Part shown: positions 52,881 to 62,176 of the stretch, piece by piece | Position numbering within the stretch: the stretch's first letter is position 1 | How the letters are laid out: each line of letters starts with the position of its first letter | Assembly (NCBI RefSeq): GCF_003284935.1 | Contig: NZ_QMEV01000020.1 | Coordinates: 1-64,000, forward strand | Source of the DNA: Mycobacterium colombiense | GTDB taxonomy: Bacteria > Actinomycetota > Actinomycetes > Mycobacteriales > Mycobacteriaceae | DNA length: 64,000 bases | Direction of reading: 5' to 3' | Notes under the pieces: generated by a model | Database searches by the model: none | What the model was told of the DNA's origin: nothing | What the model saw: only the letters and a program-made list of their open reading frames with translations | Translations under genes and position numbers: made by a program

Positions 52881-54748
52881 CGAACACCTGCTTTTAACCT
52901 GGTGGAGTACGCGGCCCAGACTGATTCCCACAACTCATTGAACCCGTCGGGTAGCACCGACGGCGCACCCTCGGGGCGGCGGCCGTCTGCAGCCCTCACG
53001 TGTTCGATGATGCGTCGCACATCGGCGAGACCACCGTGTTCGACGCCGATAGCTCTTACGAGAGTTTCGAAGAGGCCGCTACCGTCGTCGGCCCAGCCAG
53101 CAGGCAACGCGCCGGACGGGTCGAAATGGAACACACCGTCTCCGTCATCGAACGCGAGGAGCAGAGCAAGCAGTCGCATGAATGCAGAGCGGTCGGCGAG
53201 CTGTCGGGCGATTACAGCGTCTTGCCGGCCCGGAATGTCGCCTTCCAGAGCCGCTGTGACGACCGTCGACCGAGTGACGCCCCGTCCGTCTGCGATCCTT
53301 AAGACGATGAACGGCGTGATATCAGTGAGTGCCAATCGCTCGAAGACCACGGGCTCACCCGGCACTGCGCTGGCCTTGGCGGGACGCGTCAGCAGTGTCA
53401 CCCGCGCGTTTAACTCTGCCGGAATGTTGGTGGATCCATCTGCGGAAAGCACGATGTGGTAGACGGTTTCACGCTCATCAGCGTCGCCGTCGGGGGTATT
53501 GGGATGCTCCTCCCCCGAAACGACGCGGGCAAAATATCGGCGCGCGGCGAGCGACCGTAGTGCCTGCTCGAGCGCGTGATCAGCCACCTCATCCGGCGGA
53601 ATCTCGGCGTCACCTTGGGGTTCGAACGTGATTGTCATCGCACGCAAACGTGATTCCTCCCCGAGTAGTGCAACGACACCCAGCTTCGGCTGCGGGCCTT
53701 CAAACTCCACCAGCATCTCGACGTTGCCTGCGAACGCCGCTTCGGTCGCATTCGCCGATCCTACGAATAGGTGCGATCCGCTACGCCGGTCAAGGACATA
53801 CGCTTTCGCATGCAACCCCGCCATGGGGTTCGCCTGCGGAGACGCGGCCGCCGTATTCCCCGACTCCTTGTCCTGTGAATCCCCTTCTGGCGCGGCATCG
53901 TCGTCATTGGCTGCATCGTCGAGAATCAGCGCGTCGATGCGCCCGAGTGTTCGGCTATCGAGCCGTTCGAGTTGCTCCCGACGCGCGAGTACGACGATCG
54001 ATTCCGACCGTGGCGGAATGATCCGGCGAATTCCCTCGTCACTCAGGAAGGGCGAGATGATCCCATGACGCACGCCGTCGAAGAGCGCGTGTAGCGGTTC
54101 CGGCGTTACGCCGCGAATTCCATAGGGATGGAATCGTACTGTTCGCACGTCACTCGGACGTTCCCACTCGATCCTGGCTACGGTGTTCGCAAGCTCCCTG
54201 ATTCGCGCTTCACGGAGACCCGGCAGCGGCATCACGGCCAGCGCGGGCAGCGCCCGGACGAACTCGGCCAGCGGCGCGCTCTGTTCCGTAGCGTCGTCGG
54301 TGGCAACGCCGTCGAGCCGCACAACGAGGTCCCAGCTGCGGTCATTGGTCAAATTGCGGCTGGCGCACAGCAGCCGGTAGCTTCGGGCATCGCCGTCGGC
54401 ATACTCAAGCACCCAGACCTTCGGGTGGAACAGCATGCCCGGACGGCTTGCGCTAGCAGGATGGATCATTGGTTCGAGCAAGGCGAACAAGTCGGAGGAG
54501 ACGCGCGGCTCGAACACTTGACCGGCCTGAGCGAAGACGTCAATCTTGTCGGCGGCCCGTCGCACGGCATCCAGGATCGCGATCGGATCCCGGCTCTCCC
54601 GCACGCGGTGTGCGGCGAAAGCGAGCGGCACCGATAGCGCCGTGGTCAAGTCGAGCGTGAAGGTCGTTGCCACCGCGTGCGCGAGTTGGAACCCGCTCGG
54701 GGGCCGGAGTTGCTCGGTCAGTGCCGCCCGACCGTCTGGCTCAAGCAT
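52877..54748 (-). CDS. Phospholipase-D-like protein with two HKD motifs
   Basis: A 623-aa protein. HKD 1 is FHPKVWVLEYADGD (H108, K110) with CASRNLT. HKD 2 is GLHAKAYVLDRRSG (H313, K315, D320) followed by GSANATEAAF. Two motifs in one chain form one PLD active site, as in nucleases such as DrmC and in restriction enzymes. An acidic linker (about 278-305) separates them. The C-terminal 250 residues are unassigned. ATG 54748 is chosen (GGAG upstream; 8-bp overlap with the DUF6361 gene); ATG 54766 is possible. Likely the nuclease partner of the adjacent helicase. Confidence 0.86.
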   Translation of the reverse strand: MLEPDGRAALTEQLRPPSGFQLAHAVATTFTLDLTTALSVPLAFAAHRVRESRDPIAILDAVRRAADKIDVFAQAGQVFEPRVSSDLFALLEPMIHPASASRPGMLFHPKVWVLEYADGDARSYRLLCASRNLTNDRSWDLVVRLDGVATDDATEQSAPLAEFVRALPALAVMPLPGLREARIRELANTVARIEWERPSDVRTVRFHPYGIRGVTPEPLHALFDGVRHGIISPFLSDEGIRRIIPPRSESIVVLARREQLERLDSRTLGRIDALILDDAANDDDAAPEGDSQDKESGNTAAASPQANPMAGLHAKAYVLDRRSGSHLFVGSANATEAAFAGNVEMLVEFEGPQPKLGVVALLGEESRLRAMTITFEPQGDAEIPPDEVADHALEQALRSLAARRYFARVVSGEEHPNTPDGDADERETVYHIVLSADGSTNIPAELNARVTLLTRPAKASAVPGEPVVFERLALTDITPFIVLRIADGRGVTRSTVVTAALEGDIPGRQDAVIARQLADRSAFMRLLALLLAFDDGDGVFHFDPSGALPAGWADDGSGLFETLVRAIGVEHGGLADVRRIIEHVRAADGRRPEGAPSVLPDGFNELWESVWAAYSTRLKAGVR

Positions 54749-55973
54749 CCGCACGCTCCAAGCCATCGTGGATGTCGTGGAGCACCGGGCGCATCTGAGT
54801 CCACCGGTATACGAGTGCACGACTGCCCGATGCACCGAGCCACGCCTGTAGAAGCCGCTTGTTCGTCAGTCTGGCTTGCGTTCGCTTGTGCTCGCGCTCG
54901 CGTCGAATGATGAACGTTCTCAACGATTCGTTGTTGGCCAGGTCGGAGAGGCTCACGGTGTTGAGTAGATCCAGCCAATCGTCGATGAAGCGACGTGACC
55001 GAGGGTTGACGTTGGGGTTTCGCTCGAGCACGCGACACCAGAAGGCAGCACGATCCCACGTAGAGATGTCGCGCTCCAGATTGGGCTGCTCAGCCCAGCG
55101 ATCGAGCCGTCCGCGGTATTCGTCGACCGGAGACTCCACACGGTCGAAGCCTTCGCGCTCGTAGGCTTCCGCCAGTAGCAAGTTGTACATCAGGGCGGCA
55201 CTGTTCATGAGGATGGAGAACCGTCGCGCATCGTCGAGCACGCTGGCCCGTTCCCCTTCGGCCGACTTGAGTACTGAGTCTTCCCATGGGACATCACTGT
55301 TGGCGTCCGGGCGATGCTCGAGCGCGAACTCGAGCAGGGTGTCAGGAGAGCTTGCGAGCATTCGGTCGCGAAGCCAAGCGGCTTCACTGAAGGACATCGC
55401 GAACCCTGTTGGTACCTCGGTCGGGAATCCATCGGGGACCGAGGGCAACGTGGGATGAAACCCACCGCCGTGCCAGGCCGCCACGTCATCCTGGTACTCA
55501 ACGGCTACCGGGCGACGAGAATGCACGCGGTCCACCTCGGCAGCGATCGCGTCATCCCTGCTCATTGTGGGGTCGTTGAGGATGCCATGCGTGCGCATCC
55601 CGCCCCAATACAGTGCGGACGGCAGGTTCTTCACCGCCATTCCAACGTTGCCGCCAATCACGCCTTCCGTCTCGTTGGCTGCCCTGAGCGCAGCGATCAA
55701 TTGGCGTTCGTTCCTGTCAGCGAGCGCCGCAGCCCTGTCGATGTCGTTCCGTGCTTCTGCCGCGGCGCGGAAGCACCATGGGATGAACAGGAAGTACCGA
55801 GCCCGAGTGAACAGGGTTGAGGTGCCGGGCCACAGCGCGTCGCTCAGCGCGTCGCGAACCTGGCCGATGCCGAGTTCGTCACGGCTCTCACGCTCGCTGA
55901 ATAGGTTGACGATCTCCCGCATGCGCCGCTGATCTTCGCTCGATGCGTCGAGCCACGCGATCAGAGCAGTCAT
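54741..55973 (-). CDS. DUF6361-family protein
   Basis: A 410-aa protein starting ALIAWLDASSEDQRRMREIV, then FSERESRDELGIGQVRDALS and the very conserved WPGTSTLFTRARYFLFIPWC. This is the DUF6361 pattern, a family I know only from defence-island contexts beside PLD and helicase genes. No catalytic motif is apparent. Coupled to the PLD gene by an 8-bp overlap and 75 bp downstream of the 1810-aa gene. A GGGG ribosome-binding site lies six bases before ATG 55973. Confidence 0.85.
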   Translation of the reverse strand: MTALIAWLDASSEDQRRMREIVNLFSERESRDELGIGQVRDALSDALWPGTSTLFTRARYFLFIPWCFRAAAEARNDIDRAAALADRNERQLIAALRAANETEGVIGGNVGMAVKNLPSALYWGGMRTHGILNDPTMSRDDAIAAEVDRVHSRRPVAVEYQDDVAAWHGGGFHPTLPSVPDGFPTEVPTGFAMSFSEAAWLRDRMLASSPDTLLEFALEHRPDANSDVPWEDSVLKSAEGERASVLDDARRFSILMNSAALMYNLLLAEAYEREGFDRVESPVDEYRGRLDRWAEQPNLERDISTWDRAAFWCRVLERNPNVNPRSRRFIDDWLDLLNTVSLSDLANNESLRTFIIRREREHKRTQARLTNKRLLQAWLGASGSRALVYRWTQMRPVLHDIHDGLERADA

Positions 55974-56048
55974 ACGCGTCCCCTGCTAGTCGACGCTAGG
56001 GATCGCATTTTGGCCCTTCCCACCAAGCCATCGAGTGTCGCGGGCGGC

Positions 56049-59000
56049 TCATGTTGGCATAGCTGTGGATGACTCCCGACTCGCATCGGAAACTAACGCA
56101 GCCGCGGCCGCCAGCACGGACCGGGCATTCTCGGTGAGACGGACGAGGCCCAGCCGGTCCAATACCGCGCGGAATAGCTCCTCCTCCGACTGCAGATCGG
56201 GGTCTAACGAGAGATCCGTTAGGTGATGCACAAGTTCAGCGGGGGGTATCAAATCGAGGCTCCTCGGACCCAACTCGCGGGGAACGACCTCGGGCTGGCT
56301 AGGTAGGCGGAACGTCCGCGGCTTCAGGCCCGCATCGTGCAGTGGATTGTCCGACACGATGTAGCCGTGATGCTCGGCAATTGAGATGGCGCGGTTGAGG
56401 AGCCGAGCGATCTCTCTACCAACTCGTTGACCGCCGTAAGCATCTCGATAGGCGTTGTGAATTCGGTGCCCCAACACTGGTCCCTCTGCGGCCACGATTC
56501 GGACGATGTGCTCCTCCATGTCGCTCAGTGACGACTGGTTCACCGGGGGGAGCTTCTCGCCAAACGCCACGTAGGGACGGAGGGTTGCTCCGTGGAGACG
56601 GGCATCGTGATCGCAACTCACGGGATCGCCAATGTCGAACTGGCTCTCAGCAATTGGAGCTAGTGATTCGGTCGGATGTTGTAGACCAGTCCTCGCCTCA
56701 TTACCTTCCAGACCAACCTCAGACATTTCGAGCTCGACAACTGACTCGCCGGCGCGATGTCGCCCGCCAGTCGACGGGCGAGACTCCGGGTCGGAATCAG
56801 TGGAACTTGTGTTATCTACATCCGCCGAATCTGTTGCAGCACTTTGCACATCCTGGTCTATAAGCGAATTCAGCTCACCGAGGACGCCGCCTTCGGCGGG
56901 AACGTCTGCGAGCGCTTCGTCGATCGGAAGGTCGTCGATCGCCTCGGCGAGTGCGTCCGATACGTCGTTGTCGAAACTGGGATCGATCCAGTCTGCAGTT
57001 CGGATATCGAGTTCGTCAAGCGTGTCCCATAGCTTCCGAAGCGACGCCCCCATCTCCGCATAGAAGACTGACTCTCGAATGCGGAAGAACTCCCAACCGC
57101 ACCGTTCGAGTTCACGCTGCCGCGCGAGGTCGGACTCATATGCGTCCGGTCCGTGCCAGAAGTCACCGTCGCATTCGACGGCCAGTTTCCCCTTGGCGCC
57201 GATGATGACGAGGTCGATGTTGTAGCCAAGCGAATGGTACTGAGGTTCGACTGTATAGCCACGGTCAACGATGCGGTTGTACACCCGCTGTTCGAAGAGC
57301 GACTCGAAAGGAGCCACGAGCACGTTTTCGGGCACCACACCTACCGCTGCGCCATCGCGGTCGCCTCGCGCCCTATTGGCCACGCCATAGCAGTAATCGA
57401 GAAGCTGGTACCGCATGTCTTCGGTATTGGTCAGGGCCTCCCGGGCCATCGAGTGGTACACCCACATCTGGTCCTTTGCACGCGACGCTGCGACGTTGAA
57501 GCGTTGGACGTATTGGGTAGCAGTGAGCGCCAACATTCTCCGCGTTTCGGAGGGGGCCTTGACCATCGAGAGAAACATGATGTCGCGTTCGGAGCCTTGG
57601 AAGTCCGAGGCATCACCGCACCGTAGTTCGCGGGCTGTCCACTCTTCCGGTGACACAGCATCGAGGAGCTTGTGCTCGACTAGCCGTGCCTGTTCTTTCC
57701 CCAGCAGCGAAATAACACCAATTGTCTTGCCGTCGTACTGCGGCTCTGCCAAGCATTTCCTGATCTGATCGACGATGGCGTCAGCCTCGACAGGGTTCGT
57801 CTTGTTGTCGGCTTCGTACCCGTCCGCGAGATGGACGACTCGAATGGGATCCAATCGTTCAGCCCCGAACTGACGAACGGGAACCAGGCGGATGCCTTCG
57901 GGTTCGTAGGCAATTCGGTTGGAGAACCCGATGATCTCGGGGACGCACCGCCGGTGTTCGATGAGCGTGATCCTGCCGCCGAATCTCATTGAGGCCTCGT
58001 CGAAGTAGCTCCGCTTCGGATCCAGCCACGATGCCCGGTACGGGTCGGTCGCGAGGTACTGGTTGGCGAGATCGCGAAGCTGCTGCTGATCGACGCCCAC
58101 TGCCGATGGCGACACCTGCTTGTCGTCTCCGATCACGACGATCTTCGGCGCCAGATACTGAAGGAACGAGGCTTCTAGACCGGCCTGTGACGCCTCATCG
58201 ACGATGACGACGTCGTAGAGATTGGGCTGGACTCGAACCTGCTCTGCGATGCGGTAGATGGGCATGATCCACACGGGAACAGAAGGGCGGCAACGATCCA
58301 TCGCCTCGGTGATCTCCGCGCGCTTCTTCGCTGCGTACTTGCCGGTCCCCTTGCCGAGGGAGGCAACAAGTTGGGCGTACTGAGTGAGATTTGCACGCGC
58401 ACTGCCGGTCAGCCGGCCTGGTGCGACAGCGTGCGCCCACGCCCGTTCGGCAGCAAGGCGCTCCACCTCGTTCCGGATCTGGCGATCAATGTCGGTGAGC
58501 TTGACCTTCAAGGCGTTGACGTCCTCGTCATCCTGCGCAAGTATCCAGCGCCCCGTCATCTCCCAACGCCACGCTTCTTCGTAGTGGGCGAGATGTTCGT
58601 CCCACTCCGATGCCCCCGGGTCGGCTACGATCGCGGCTGCAAGTCTTGGAGCAGATTCCTTCAATGCCGTGTGAATGCGGTTTCGCTCTGAAACCGCTTC
58701 CGCCACTTGATGCAAAAGCTCAAGCCGAGCCCGGGCTACGTTGTATCCTTCGAGGTCTCGCTCGCCGATGGCGCTTACGATTTCAGCGGTGATGGGGACG
58801 AGGTTGGGCCGCGGTCGGCCTTCACTGACCTGGCGGACCAGTTGGTCGATTGGATGTGATGCCGCGGCGGCTTCGTCAGTAGCCGTCGCCGCTTCGACCA
58901 GGGTGGCATAGCGACGAATCTCGTCTAGGTCGTTCCAATTCGGAACGGGTAACGAGTGCTGTTGGAACCACGCTCGGTCGATGTCGAGTTGCTGGCCCAG

Positions 59001-61481
59001 TGCCAGCACCTTATTCAGTTGATCGATCTCGGTGCGATGCCACTGAACCTGTTCTCCGAACGTGTCCTCGGCGGGAATCTCCACCGATACGGGCCATGCT
59101 TGGTCCATCGCGGAGATGGTGCGACTCGCCTCGACCCAATTGATCACAGCGGCAAGTTGTTCCACGGTGGCGGCAGGCACACCGTTTACCTTCACATCCT
59201 TGAAGAAGCCTTCGGCTTGCTTGACAGTCTTCGAGGTGAATGCACCCAGCTTCGGTGTTCCGTCTGCCTGAACCTTGATCTTCCCGCCTGCCTCGACGTG
59301 AGCAAGAAGGCTTCTCGCTACGTGCTGGTGCACGCTGATGTCGCCAGAGATCGTGACCGTGGTCGTCGGTCCAAGGCGATCGATGATGGCGGCTGCGTTG
59401 GCCGCCAAGGTATTCACCTGTTGCGACCGCGTGATCCAGGTCTGCTGCCTTCCACTTCGGACGTCGCGCAGGGCTTCGTTCATCCACGTCTCATGGCGCT
59501 GCTCGAGTGCAGTGGCTCGCTCCGCGAGATCGGACACTCGTTCCCGCAGCTGGTCTCGCAATGCAGGATCGAGAGACCTGACAAAATCAAATGACTCATG
59601 GGTGAGGAGCGCGCCATATTGCTCCTTGGCCGCGTTCGCCTGACGTTCCTGGAGCACCATCGTCGTGAACGAGTCCGACGTCGGCACGAGAACCAAGTCG
59701 GGTAGACGATCCGCCGCTTCCACCTCATGGGTGATTACGTCCTGATCGACCAGGATCTGCCGCCAATGACGGATCTCGGCGTTCGACACAGTCACGCCGC
59801 GCCCATCCGGGTCGATGTCGAAGTCCCCAATCCAATCGAATCGGGGCTCGTCTTGCAGGTGGCGGTACGCGATTGCTGCGAGCGTTCCCGCTTCTGGTCC
59901 ATCCGTGCGGGTTTCGACTTCCAGCTGGCGCACCGCCAATAGCCGGGAATGGGTTTCGCCTCGTCGTCGGCGAAGCGCGTCGAGTCTCGCGAAGTGTTGG
60001 TCGACAACCTTCTGAGATTCGTCGGGCTCGAACTCGTCAGCTCGACGAGAGATATTCTCCACGGCCGTTCGCAAGTCGGCCATATCGGATCGGGATTGGC
60101 CAATTACCGACACGGCGAGTGATTGGATCTCGCGGGGCAGCTTGGCACGGACCTCGCGGAGCGCCCGGTCGGTATGTGCGGTGATCAGTACCCGCTTGCC
60201 TTGCGCCAGGAGATGCGAAACGAGCGCCGCGGCGGTATGCGTCTTGCCGGTCCCAGGTGGGCCTTGCACCACGGTTTGCGCGGTCTTGTCGACCCGATCG
60301 ATGATGCGACGCTGCGCCTCATTGACTGGTAGCGGCAGGAAGTCTTCCTGGTCGATCGTGACGACTGCGCCCGGCGTCGTGGTTTCAGACGACTCCGGTT
60401 GACGGTCTGGGTCGACAAGGGGCAGCACTCCGGTGGGAACGTCGTTGGTCGCGAGGATCTGCGCGACGATCTGCTCGTAGATCTGGACGAGCCCGCGATT
60501 AGTGCGCCGACGAAGGATCAGCGCTGGCGCGAATGCTCCCCGTGGTGCGACACCAGTTGGAGCCTGTAGGTCGTCGTCGTATACCGCGTCCGGGTCGAGC
60601 CGAAAGATGAGGCGCCGGCAGATGTCGCCGACGGCCGCCATATCAAGGACGTGTCCCGCATACTCACCGGCGACCTCCCTGATCTCGTCGATGGCGGCTG
60701 GGGACGAGACCAGGCTCGGGTCGAGCATGTCAAGTTCGATGACCACGGACTGGGGTGAGGGAACCTGGCGGACGCTGAGCCTTCCCGATGCTTCGTCGAA
60801 CGTTATTGCAATCTGCGCGGTTGCAACGTGTCGCTGGACCTGTTCGTGGTCGTCCGGCCGCCATGCGAGGCACCCGACGCCGACGACAAGTTCGAACTCT
60901 TCGCTGTGGTCAGTCGACTTCAGATAAATCGCGAAAAGGTCCTTGTAGAGGTCTCGCGCCGCCGCATCCGCCCGCTCACGTTCCGCCCAAGCGCGCCAGA
61001 CCGGCATCCACTCAGCAAACGCCTGCGCGACCTTCGGCACGTCCTCGAGGAGTACGCGACGCTGATCGCGTTCGTCGTCCGTCGACCCTGCGTCCGTGGA
61101 CTCCCCGTCTTCATCTGTCACCGGCGATAGCCACTTCTCGGGCACATCCGTGAAGATTTGCTCGCGCAGTGATGGCTCCTGACCGACGTCGTGGAGCGGC
61201 CCGCTCACCCACTCGACCACCCACGCGGGTGGGCTTGGCGGGTCGATCCGAGGGACTCGGTCAACTTCCAACAATGGGTCTTCGGCTTCGAGGTCTGCAC
61301 TAGCGTGACGGCTGCGGACTGCCAAATGATGTGGCAGGTTGCTGAACCAGACCGCTTCCTCGAAGGCGTCGACCGTTCGCACCGGCTTGACCAACAGCTG
61401 CTGCGTGCGCCCGAGGAAGGTGAAGAGGTTGACCGCCTTGCGGACCAAGACTCCCTCGTCGGACTGTTGGTCAGCCAACAT
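56049..61481 (-). CDS. UPF1-like SF1 helicase with C-terminal Vsr/DUF559-like nuclease and DUF3320-like tail
   Basis: An 1810-aa protein. The N-terminal about 370 residues are unassigned. The helicase core starts with LPVNEAQRRIIDRV and Walker A VQGPPGTGKTHTAAALV (K413), has DEAS in VVIVDEASQAGLEASF near 1095, VIGDDKQVSPSAVG after it, and AASRAKDQMWVYHS near 1345. A long helical insert (about 480-1050) lies between. A nuclease of the Vsr/DUF559 type follows (GYNIDLVIIGAKGKLAVECD, DGDFWHGP, about 1400-1510). The tail (about 1650-1720) resembles DUF3320. ATG 61481 follows AGGGGGGAG; a TTG one codon earlier also opens the frame. It is first in the operon and fuses motor and nuclease. Confidence 0.85.
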   Translation of the reverse strand: MLADQQSDEGVLVRKAVNLFTFLGRTQQLLVKPVRTVDAFEEAVWFSNLPHHLAVRSRHASADLEAEDPLLEVDRVPRIDPPSPPAWVVEWVSGPLHDVGQEPSLREQIFTDVPEKWLSPVTDEDGESTDAGSTDDERDQRRVLLEDVPKVAQAFAEWMPVWRAWAERERADAAARDLYKDLFAIYLKSTDHSEEFELVVGVGCLAWRPDDHEQVQRHVATAQIAITFDEASGRLSVRQVPSPQSVVIELDMLDPSLVSSPAAIDEIREVAGEYAGHVLDMAAVGDICRRLIFRLDPDAVYDDDLQAPTGVAPRGAFAPALILRRRTNRGLVQIYEQIVAQILATNDVPTGVLPLVDPDRQPESSETTTPGAVVTIDQEDFLPLPVNEAQRRIIDRVDKTAQTVVQGPPGTGKTHTAAALVSHLLAQGKRVLITAHTDRALREVRAKLPREIQSLAVSVIGQSRSDMADLRTAVENISRRADEFEPDESQKVVDQHFARLDALRRRRGETHSRLLAVRQLEVETRTDGPEAGTLAAIAYRHLQDEPRFDWIGDFDIDPDGRGVTVSNAEIRHWRQILVDQDVITHEVEAADRLPDLVLVPTSDSFTTMVLQERQANAAKEQYGALLTHESFDFVRSLDPALRDQLRERVSDLAERATALEQRHETWMNEALRDVRSGRQQTWITRSQQVNTLAANAAAIIDRLGPTTTVTISGDISVHQHVARSLLAHVEAGGKIKVQADGTPKLGAFTSKTVKQAEGFFKDVKVNGVPAATVEQLAAVINWVEASRTISAMDQAWPVSVEIPAEDTFGEQVQWHRTEIDQLNKVLALGQQLDIDRAWFQQHSLPVPNWNDLDEIRRYATLVEAATATDEAAAASHPIDQLVRQVSEGRPRPNLVPITAEIVSAIGERDLEGYNVARARLELLHQVAEAVSERNRIHTALKESAPRLAAAIVADPGASEWDEHLAHYEEAWRWEMTGRWILAQDDEDVNALKVKLTDIDRQIRNEVERLAAERAWAHAVAPGRLTGSARANLTQYAQLVASLGKGTGKYAAKKRAEITEAMDRCRPSVPVWIMPIYRIAEQVRVQPNLYDVVIVDEASQAGLEASFLQYLAPKIVVIGDDKQVSPSAVGVDQQQLRDLANQYLATDPYRASWLDPKRSYFDEASMRFGGRITLIEHRRCVPEIIGFSNRIAYEPEGIRLVPVRQFGAERLDPIRVVHLADGYEADNKTNPVEADAIVDQIRKCLAEPQYDGKTIGVISLLGKEQARLVEHKLLDAVSPEEWTARELRCGDASDFQGSERDIMFLSMVKAPSETRRMLALTATQYVQRFNVAASRAKDQMWVYHSMAREALTNTEDMRYQLLDYCYGVANRARGDRDGAAVGVVPENVLVAPFESLFEQRVYNRIVDRGYTVEPQYHSLGYNIDLVIIGAKGKLAVECDGDFWHGPDAYESDLARQRELERCGWEFFRIRESVFYAEMGASLRKLWDTLDELDIRTADWIDPSFDNDVSDALAEAIDDLPIDEALADVPAEGGVLGELNSLIDQDVQSAATDSADVDNTSSTDSDPESRPSTGGRHRAGESVVELEMSEVGLEGNEARTGLQHPTESLAPIAESQFDIGDPVSCDHDARLHGATLRPYVAFGEKLPPVNQSSLSDMEEHIVRIVAAEGPVLGHRIHNAYRDAYGGQRVGREIARLLNRAISIAEHHGYIVSDNPLHDAGLKPRTFRLPSQPEVVPRELGPRSLDLIPPAELVHHLTDLSLDPDLQSEEELFRAVLDRLGLVRLTENARSVLAAAAALVSDASRESSTAMPT

Positions 61482-61801
61482 CAACGCTCCCCCCTAGCTG
61501 AGTACGTTCACCCCATGCGACCCACGCGCGGCAACGGCCGGCGGCTACGACCGTCCCATTATGGAAGGGGGATCCGACAGATTTCGGGTGTTTGTGGAAT
61601 TGATCTCGGTATCCGCGGACAATTGAACCTTCGATAGACACGTTGACCGTGATTGCTACCACGCCGCGGATCGGGCATCCCAGGACAATCACTAACGGCG
61701 GGAAACATTAGCCCCGCGGAGCGTCGCAGATTGTTTGCGCAACCGGCGCACACCAGAGGGCGGAGCGGTAGTCGCTTGAACTGTCACACACTTCCGATAG
61801 C
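61482..61801. other. 320-bp divergent control region
   Basis: It separates the defence operon (minus) from the HTH/ImmA genes (plus). I see the ribosome-binding site of the 1810-aa gene at 61486-61496 and an 8-bp palindrome TTGCGCAA at 61735-61742. No gene is supported. It should contain both promoters. Confidence 0.5.
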
Positions 61802-62176
61802 GTGGCCCTCGTGCCAGATGGCGACCCTCAACCAGGAGAAGCGTACCGAGCGTCGCCGTCCACGTCCGTCAACAGTGATGTGCACGGGGGCAACTCTCGG
61901 CCATGCGCGGTCGTCGAGCGACTGGAACGGGTTGCGATGACCCTTGGGCGGACTACCAATCCCGAGAAGGACGCCAGAACAGTCGCGTCACCGGCAAATG
62001 CTGCCCTGAGTTTCACCAAGGACGGATTCTGGCAAGACCGATTCCAACGCCCGATCTCACGCAAGTTTTGGGGCACGCCACACTTCGTGTACCTTGGCCT
62101 GCTGCCCGAAGCTGAGGCAGCGGATCTCGCAAGGTTCTGGGAGATGACCGATTTGCTCGGCCGGAAGGGGCAATAG
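61802..62176 (+). CDS. Small PemK/MazF-like candidate
   Basis: A 124-aa protein. VPDGDPQPGEAYRASPSTSV then GGNSRPCAVVERLERVAMTL and TLGRTTNPEKDART are arranged like the G-E and R-P-x-V-V strands of PemK/MazF ribonuclease toxins. The match is weak. It could also be an inactive relative or a small regulator. GTG 61802 is used. Its stop overlaps the next start (TAGTG), so it is co-translated with the HTH gene. Confidence 0.4.
   Translation: MALVPDGDPQPGEAYRASPSTSVNSDVHGGNSRPCAVVERLERVAMTLGRTTNPEKDARTVASPANAALSFTKDGFWQDRFQRPISRKFWGTPHFVYLGLLPEAEAADLARFWEMTDLLGRKGQ

Noticed and set aside
49755..55973. Calling the PLD/SNF2/DUF6361 set a canonical DISARM system
   Set aside because: There is no DUF1998 (DrmB), no DrmA-type helicase and no methyltransferase, which DISARM needs.
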